Assembly: GCA_021838765.1 (NCBI GenBank)
Contig: JAKCCY010000101.1
Location: forward strand, 1-10,046
DNA length: 10,046 bases
Origin: Nitrospirota bacterium
Lineage (GTDB): Bacteria; Nitrospirota_A; Leptospirillia; Leptospirillales; Leptospirillaceae
Reading direction: 5' to 3'
Position numbers and translations under genes: made by a program. Positions 6,505-10,046 of this stretch are shown in pieces (position 1 is the stretch's first letter; every line of letters begins with the position of its first letter). The notes beneath the pieces were generated by a model that saw only the letters and a list, made by a program, of their open reading frames with translations, did no database searches and was not told the DNA's origin.

Positions 6505-6512
6505 GGGTCTGT

Positions 6513-6541
6513 ATTGTAACGATGGATCAGACGAGAATCAA
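6513..6541 (-). promoter_or_regulatory. mtnA: Sigma70-type promoter for the mtnA-lysS-lol operon, near-leaderless
   Basis: On the minus strand TTGATT (6541-6536) and TACAAT (6518-6513) are separated by exactly 17 bases and match the -35 and -10 consensus at 4/6 and 5/6 positions. Transcription should begin about 7 bases after the -10, near 6506, only about two bases before the mtnA ATG at 6504. The lack of an SD before that ATG agrees with a leaderless or nearly leaderless transcript. Confidence 0.6.
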
Positions 6542-7251
6542 GAAAAAGGGAAAAGCGGAAAGGGGATGGAGGTTCCTTTCTTTAGATTTGCAGCTCCTTA
6601 CGGCACGACGTGGAGAAAAGATCCCATGTGAGAATATCCTTATCAAATTGCTTATGATTGCTGTCGATAACAACTCCTAATGGTTCTAATGTTTTCTTGC
6701 AATTTATGATTTGCCACAAGTACAATCCGTTATGTGGCTATAACCTGATCTTTTATCGTTGGAATGGTCTTCCCCAAAACTGAAATCAGGTCTTGGTCCT
6801 TCCTTTTTGTTTTATAGAATCGGGAAGTTTTTTCCAGATTTCTCCAGAAAGCACCTGTTGAAATGCTCGACAATGGTGTTTTTCTTCATAACCTGTTCGA
6901 CCAATCTTCGTTCGCTCATGTATCCTGAATCGAAAATTGGCAATAAGAGAAAGCTTCAGTCTCCCCCTTTGAGGGAGAATCGGCTCCGTCCTTTTTTATT
7001 TAAAGAAAGTTCGTTCATTGCTCACAGGCTTGATATTTCCTCCTTCTTTTTTTTCACTTCAACTTCTTCTTTTGATTACAAGCCAGCTTTTTTCCTGTTG
7101 CTTTATAACTTGTCTAAAATTTGAGGGTACCGTCTTCAAACAAGGACAAAACTCACTGAATTCTCTTTTCAACGGGTGCATTATATGGCAAAAGTGCTGA
7201 TCTTCGGATGTAAAAGGGGAAGCGTATCTTTTTAAATGGAGTGAAAGAGTT
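6542..7251. other. AT-rich intergenic region without a convincing gene
   Basis: About 700 bases separate the mtnA promoter from the sugar-transferase gene. ORFs of up to 121 codons can be opened here, but none shows a ribosome site plus a protein-like sequence; a rightward one is mostly Phe/Ser/Leu from T-rich DNA. Visible features are GCCACA/TGTGGC (6713-6718 with 6733-6738), an imperfect 10-bp inverted repeat (6901-6940), TCTCCC/GGGAGA (6960-6965 with 6973-6978) and long T-rich runs (about 7037-7075). The next gene's promoter should lie at the right end, but no clear -35/-10 pair was found. The region could be regulatory DNA or a decayed insertion. Confidence 0.5.
6901..6940. repeat. Imperfect 10-bp inverted repeat
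   Basis: CCAATCTTCG (6901-6910) and CGAAAATTGG (6931-6940) are inverted copies with one mismatch and a 20-base spacer. The pair lies in the middle of the gene-free AT-rich region. It could be an operator-type site or a chance match. Confidence 0.3.
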
Positions 7252-8736
7252 GTGAGGCTCATAAACGGTTGGCTGTTCGTTCTCTGTCTTATGGTCGCTG
7301 ATTTGTCGGCCTTCTATTTGTCATTGACAGTCTCCTATTTTTCAAAAGTTCTCTTTTTGGGTCCTCTTTTCGGTGTTGTGGAACCGCATGCTCTTCTGTA
7401 TTTCCTCTCCTTGTGGTGGATGCCACTTGTGCTGGTTGTGGTCTTTTCCTTTGAAGGACTTTATGGGCGAAGACTTCCTTTTTGGTCCGAGACCCAGAAA
7501 GTGACAAAGTCCATTTTCCTTTCTTTCCTGATGCTTTTTACCATCATTTCCCTCGACAAGCTATCGGGAAGTACCTCCCGTCTCATTTTTCTGGAAACAG
7601 GGTTTCTCTGCGTTTTTCTCATTCCTTTAGTCCGTCATTTGATCAAACCCCTTCTCCATAGATGGGGTCTGGGGACGCTTGATGTGGTTCTGGTGGGTGG
7701 GGAAGAAGGCGTTCGGCTGGTTTCTCTGGGTCTGACGAGAGACCACTACATGGGAATAAGACCGATGGCCTGGATCTGTGCCCCTGCCGGGCTTCCTGTC
7801 GAGGAAATCTCCTGCCGTCCCGGGCGATCGAAGGAAGGCAATTTTCTTTCGGAAAAAAAGCCTCCGACCCTTATGTGCCTCGGAAGCTGGGAAGACTGGA
7901 GAAGAGGGAATATCCCCCTGGCAGTCCGGGGTGCCGTGGTTGCGGCACCCTCTCTTCACGCCAGGGAGGTAACAGGGATAGCCAATGAGCTTCATCGCGA
8001 CTTTCGCGATGTCTATATTGTCCCCAATGTCTCCCAGGTCAACCTTGTCAGTAGTGAGCTGATTTTCCTGTTCTATGAGGAAATCTTCCTTCTGGGCATT
8101 CGAAACAGCCTTCACTCTCGCTTAAACCGAAACATCAAATCTGTTGTCGATTGGATATTTGCATTTCTTCTTTTTCTCATTTTCTTCATTCCAGCCCTTC
8201 TGATTGCCTTGTTGATCCGGGTCTCCTCTCCCGGTCCTGTGATCTTTACACAAAAGCGATATGGCTATCAGGGTAGAACCTTTTCGATCCTGAAATTTCG
8301 GACGATGTACAAGGGGGCCCACGAATCGCTTGAAGAGATGTTGTCCAAAAATGTGGAGATCAATACTGAATATCAAAGGAATCATAAATTGAAACACGAC
8401 CCGCGTGTGACCCCGATCGGGCGATGGTTAAGGGCGACAAGCCTTGATGAGCTTCCCCAGCTCATCAATGTGCTGAAAAGGGAAATGAGCCTTGTTGGTC
8501 CTCGCCCCGCTTTTGAAAAAGAGGTCTTCGAACACTATGGGGATCAGGCGAGCGAGTATATGCTTGTGCGACCGGGAATAACGGGGCTCTGGCAGGTTAC
8601 CGGCAGGAATGATCGTCCTTTCGATGTCCGGGTCAGGCTTGATCTCTGGTACATCCGCAACTGGTCTCTCTGGCTTGATATCATGATCCTGTTCAGGACC
8701 ATCGGGGTTGTATTGCTCAAAAAAGGATCATACTGA
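7252..8736 (+). CDS. wbaP: WbaP-family undecaprenyl-phosphate sugar phosphotransferase
   Basis: The product is a 494-residue polyprenyl-phosphate hexose-1-phosphate transferase that starts synthesis of exopolysaccharide or O-antigen by moving a sugar phosphate (galactose in known WbaP, glucose in relatives) from a UDP-sugar to undecaprenyl phosphate. Four hydrophobic segments lie near residues 8-29, 48-67, 86-101 and 110-133. A Rossmann-like central domain follows (from about 143, DVVLVGGEEGVRLV). The catalytic part begins with a membrane-dipping helix (about 299-323) and contains KFRTM (348-352), the catalytic pair D399-E400 in TSLDELPQLINVL, VGPRP (415-419) and PGITGLWQVTGRND (441-454). LGIRNSLHSRLNR before the helix and RNWSLWLDIMIL near the end are typical of the WbaP branch. 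The start is GTG 7252 with GGAGTGA 7 bases upstream. The next gene begins right at its stop codon. Confidence 0.88.
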   Translation: MRLINGWLFVLCLMVADLSAFYLSLTVSYFSKVLFLGPLFGVVEPHALLYFLSLWWMPLVLVVVFSFEGLYGRRLPFWSETQKVTKSIFLSFLMLFTIISLDKLSGSTSRLIFLETGFLCVFLIPLVRHLIKPLLHRWGLGTLDVVLVGGEEGVRLVSLGLTRDHYMGIRPMAWICAPAGLPVEEISCRPGRSKEGNFLSEKKPPTLMCLGSWEDWRRGNIPLAVRGAVVAAPSLHAREVTGIANELHRDFRDVYIVPNVSQVNLVSSELIFLFYEEIFLLGIRNSLHSRLNRNIKSVVDWIFAFLLFLIFFIPALLIALLIRVSSPGPVIFTQKRYGYQGRTFSILKFRTMYKGAHESLEEMLSKNVEINTEYQRNHKLKHDPRVTPIGRWLRATSLDELPQLINVLKREMSLVGPRPAFEKEVFEHYGDQASEYMLVRPGITGLWQVTGRNDRPFDVRVRLDLWYIRNWSLWLDIMILFRTIGVVLLKKGSY

Positions 8737-9558
8737 TTGCTGTTCCGGAGCGATTTGAGATCCCTTTTTGGGGGTGGTTCATTTTCCCGATTCTCATTTC
8801 GAAATGGTCTCGTTCTTTTTGGGATTCTCTGTTTTGTTTCAGGGGAACTTCAGGGGAATGCCAGTGGGCAGACACTTGAGTTTGACGGAGGAGAAACGGT
8901 TTTTTCCCAAAATAGCCAATATTATTTTGCCGAAGCCGGTGATTTTCTGAATATTGGAGGGTTGGAGGAAAAGAAAAGCTCGTCGGACCATCCTGAAGTG
9001 GGGACTGCCTCAACGGATCTTCCCACGCTCCATCTTTTTGTGGTCGCCTCCTACTTTGCCTACGAAACCCCCGGAACATCCACGATGATTGAAAACTCCT
9101 ACAATGGAATCACTCCGGCTTTGGGAGTGAGGATTCCTTTTCAAAACGGATTTTGGGAAGGGGATCTTGGAATTGCCCTGGCAGAGGCCTATCAGACGTC
9201 GACTCCTATCATTTCCCTGATTGGACTGTATGCCCAGACCGAGTATTACAGGACATTCGGACCGGGAGCCCTGGATATTTTTGCCAACTATACCGGTTAT
9301 ATCCAATATATTTATGTCCAGAGCCGATACCTGACTCCCGTATGGGAGGCGAAGAAAAAATCGGTCTCGCTTTATCTTGGACCTGAACTGATAGGACAGG
9401 GGAACAACTCCTACAATGCAGGGCAGGGAGGAGTGGCCCTTGGAGTTTCTTTTCCCGCCATCCATTCTTACCTCACCTTTGATGGTGGTCTTCTAAGGTC
9501 TTCCGTTTCGTCGGGGTGGGGTGGTTATCAGGGGTTTTCCTGGTATTGGTCTTTCTGA
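8737..9558 (+). CDS. Outer-membrane beta-barrel protein, BcsS-like, downstream of wbaP
   Basis: The reading frame opens directly after the wbaP stop with TTG at 8737 (273 residues). A second in-frame TTG at 8755, 4 bases after GGAG, is also possible; no ATG or GTG fits. Residues about 18-44 look like a signal peptide: basic RFSFRN, hydrophobic GLVLFGILCFVSG, and possible cleavage at ASG|Q. The rest is rich in alternating aromatic and small residues (LHLFVVASYFAY, ALGVRIPFQNGFWEGDLGIAL, SYLTFDGGLLRSS) and ends in GFSWYWSF, with the terminal Phe expected of an outer-membrane barrel recognised by BamA. YLGPELIGQGNNSYNAGQGGVALGV (213-237) recalls the cellulose-associated BcsS family; this is recalled from memory, not searched. 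Its place next to wbaP suggests a role in polysaccharide export or surface attachment. The C-terminal end coincides with the break of the toxin relic on the other strand. Confidence 0.72.
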   Translation: MLFRSDLRSLFGGGSFSRFSFRNGLVLFGILCFVSGELQGNASGQTLEFDGGETVFSQNSQYYFAEAGDFLNIGGLEEKKSSSDHPEVGTASTDLPTLHLFVVASYFAYETPGTSTMIENSYNGITPALGVRIPFQNGFWEGDLGIALAEAYQTSTPIISLIGLYAQTEYYRTFGPGALDIFANYTGYIQYIYVQSRYLTPVWEAKKKSVSLYLGPELIGQGNNSYNAGQGGVALGVSFPAIHSYLTFDGGLLRSSVSSGWGGYQGFSWYWSF

Positions 9559-9679
9559 ACATCAACTCATTGTCCGGGAAATCAAGAAGACGTCCTTCTG
9601 CGCTTGGCAAGCGTTTCGGAAAGCCAGTCTCCAAGAGCAGTCAACAGAGCAGTGGTTGAGAATCCAGTCACAACTTCAT
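9557..9679 (-). pseudogene. Relic of a VapC-like PIN-domain toxin
   Basis: On the minus strand an ATG at 9679 overlaps the antitoxin stop (ATGA), the usual toxin-antitoxin junction. Reading on in that frame gives MKL-stop-LDSQPLLC-stop-LLLETGFPKRLPSAEGRLLDFPDNELMF, which follows the N-terminus of VapC PIN toxins (typically MKLLLDTxxLLWWL...RLLxDPDNEL.FS). The stops are TGA at codon 4 (9670-9668) and codon 13 (9643-9641); the second sits where the second Trp of LLWW is expected. The first acidic residue of the PIN active site is kept as D6. Similarity ends at codon 41 (9559-9557), which overlaps the stop codon of the converging barrel gene, so about two thirds of the toxin (normally about 125-135 residues) is missing. 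The product cannot be active. Confidence 0.75.
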
Positions 9680-9924
9680 TCTGCCACCCCGAAAAGATGT
9701 TCCATTTCACTTTCCCCCATGCGATCAAAATCATCCGGGACGCTGACCTGCCCTGACATAAAGCCAAGATGACTCATTTGCCCGGATTCGGGTGCATCAA
9801 GGCGGACGACTTTCACCGATGGTTTTCCGGATTGTGCTGTGATGGAGTGCTCAGTATTGACCGCTTGGGCAATGCAGAGCAGTGAGAGACAGGTTTTGTC
9901 TTCGTGGATGTTCATGTCTTTCAT
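9676..9924 (-). CDS. Phd/YefM-type antitoxin, orphaned
   Basis: The product is an 82-residue antitoxin of the Phd/YefM (prevent-host-death) type. Such proteins block a partner toxin with their C-terminal part and repress their own promoter with the N-terminal part. The N-terminus has MNIHEDKTCLS (family pattern NIHEAKTHLS), the middle QSGKPSVKVVRLDAPESG (pattern AGKPVAKVVRLDAP), and the C-terminus LGFMSGQVSVPDDFDRMGESEMEHLFG, the toxin-binding tail seen in antitoxins paired with PIN toxins. The start chosen is ATG 9924, 5 bases after AAAGGAG (9936-9930); an adjacent ATG at 9927 and a GTG at 9945 are alternatives. The stop overlaps the ATG of the ruined toxin. The LSLLCIAQAV segment fits the family less well and may have drifted since the toxin was lost. 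The frame is intact, so it may still be made and could neutralise related toxins elsewhere. Confidence 0.75.
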   Translation of the reverse strand: MKDMNIHEDKTCLSLLCIAQAVNTEHSITAQSGKPSVKVVRLDAPESGQMSHLGFMSGQVSVPDDFDRMGESEMEHLFGVAE

Positions 9925-9960
9925 CATGTCTCCTTTCAGATTCACTTTAAAGGAATGCGT

Positions 9961-9989
9961 CTAATATCACTATAGAAATCCTCAACCAA
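9961..9989 (-). promoter_or_regulatory. Possible promoter of the antitoxin gene
   Basis: On the minus strand an extended -10, TGA-TATTAG (9969-9961), lies 17 bases after a weak -35 TTGGTT (9989-9984). The start would be near 9954, about 30 bases before the antitoxin ATG. The -35 match is poor (3/6). Nothing else was recognised between 9990 and the window end. Confidence 0.35.
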
Positions 9990-10046
9990 AAATATCCCGA
10001 TTTCCTTTATACTTTTGGTAGATATCTGAGGCTTTTATTTTCCTCC

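Noticed and set aside
6806..6925. Leftward reading with a faint likeness to the start of an IS5-type transposase (LSGEIWKKL...KGRTKT)
   Set aside because: The match is very short, no DDE catalytic region follows, and no flanking terminal repeats or target duplication were found.
6759..7124. A rightward 121-codon frame in the AT-rich gap
   Set aside because: Its composition (many Phe, Ser, Leu from T-rich DNA) is not protein-like, there is no clear ribosome site and no motif was recognised.
9641..9670. The two TGA codons in the toxin relic as recoded Trp or selenocysteine
   Set aside because: The first TGA replaces an expected Leu and only the second a Trp, and other genes here end in TGA normally. 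The frame also lacks the rest of the PIN domain, so decay is the simpler reading.
9582..9767. A leftward 61-codon frame across the antitoxin/toxin junction
   Set aside because: It overlaps the antitoxin in another frame, has no ribosome site and no family resemblance; the antitoxin and toxin-relic frames explain this DNA better.

Overview
The window looks like chromosomal DNA of a Gram-negative bacterium. It carries LolC/LolD lipoprotein-export genes, an outer-membrane beta-barrel protein and an undecaprenyl-phosphate sugar transferase, with moderate GC, strong GGAGG-type ribosome sites and some GTG/TTG starts. The gene mix and protein style suggest a Leptospirillum-like Nitrospirota member, but this is an impression and no search was run. 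No tRNA, rRNA, CRISPR array or intact insertion sequence was seen.

Left part (1-1914): the 3' end of a class I aminotransferase gene ends in a strong intrinsic terminator. Two small leftward genes follow: an exported protein resembling a heavy-metal-associated (HMA) domain, and an unrecognised 121-residue cytosolic protein. After a roughly 300-base leader with hairpins comes a possible 20-codon upstream ORF whose stop overlaps the start of an FmdB-type zinc-ribbon gene.

Centre (1940-6504): a compact leftward operon in the order mtnA, lysS, lolC/E-like, lolD. The last three genes touch or overlap (TGATG and ATGA junctions), so they are probably translationally coupled. A good sigma70-type promoter lies so close to the mtnA ATG that the transcript would be leaderless or nearly so. 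A bidirectional terminator-like hairpin separates lolD from the convergent fmdB gene.

Right part (6505-10046): about 750 bases of AT-rich DNA without a convincing gene precede a WbaP-family sugar-phosphate transferase, which starts assembly of a surface polysaccharide on undecaprenyl phosphate. It is followed at once by an outer-membrane barrel protein reminiscent of the cellulose-associated BcsS group. Converging on that gene is a decayed toxin-antitoxin locus. A Phd/YefM-type antitoxin ORF is still open. The PIN-domain (VapC-like) toxin downstream keeps its overlapping ATGA start but has two early stop codons, and its recognisable sequence ends exactly at the stop codon of the barrel gene.

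The most notable observations are this toxin relic and its junction, the structured leader with its coupled mini-ORF before fmdB, and the near-leaderless mtnA promoter. No clearly new multi-gene system was found.
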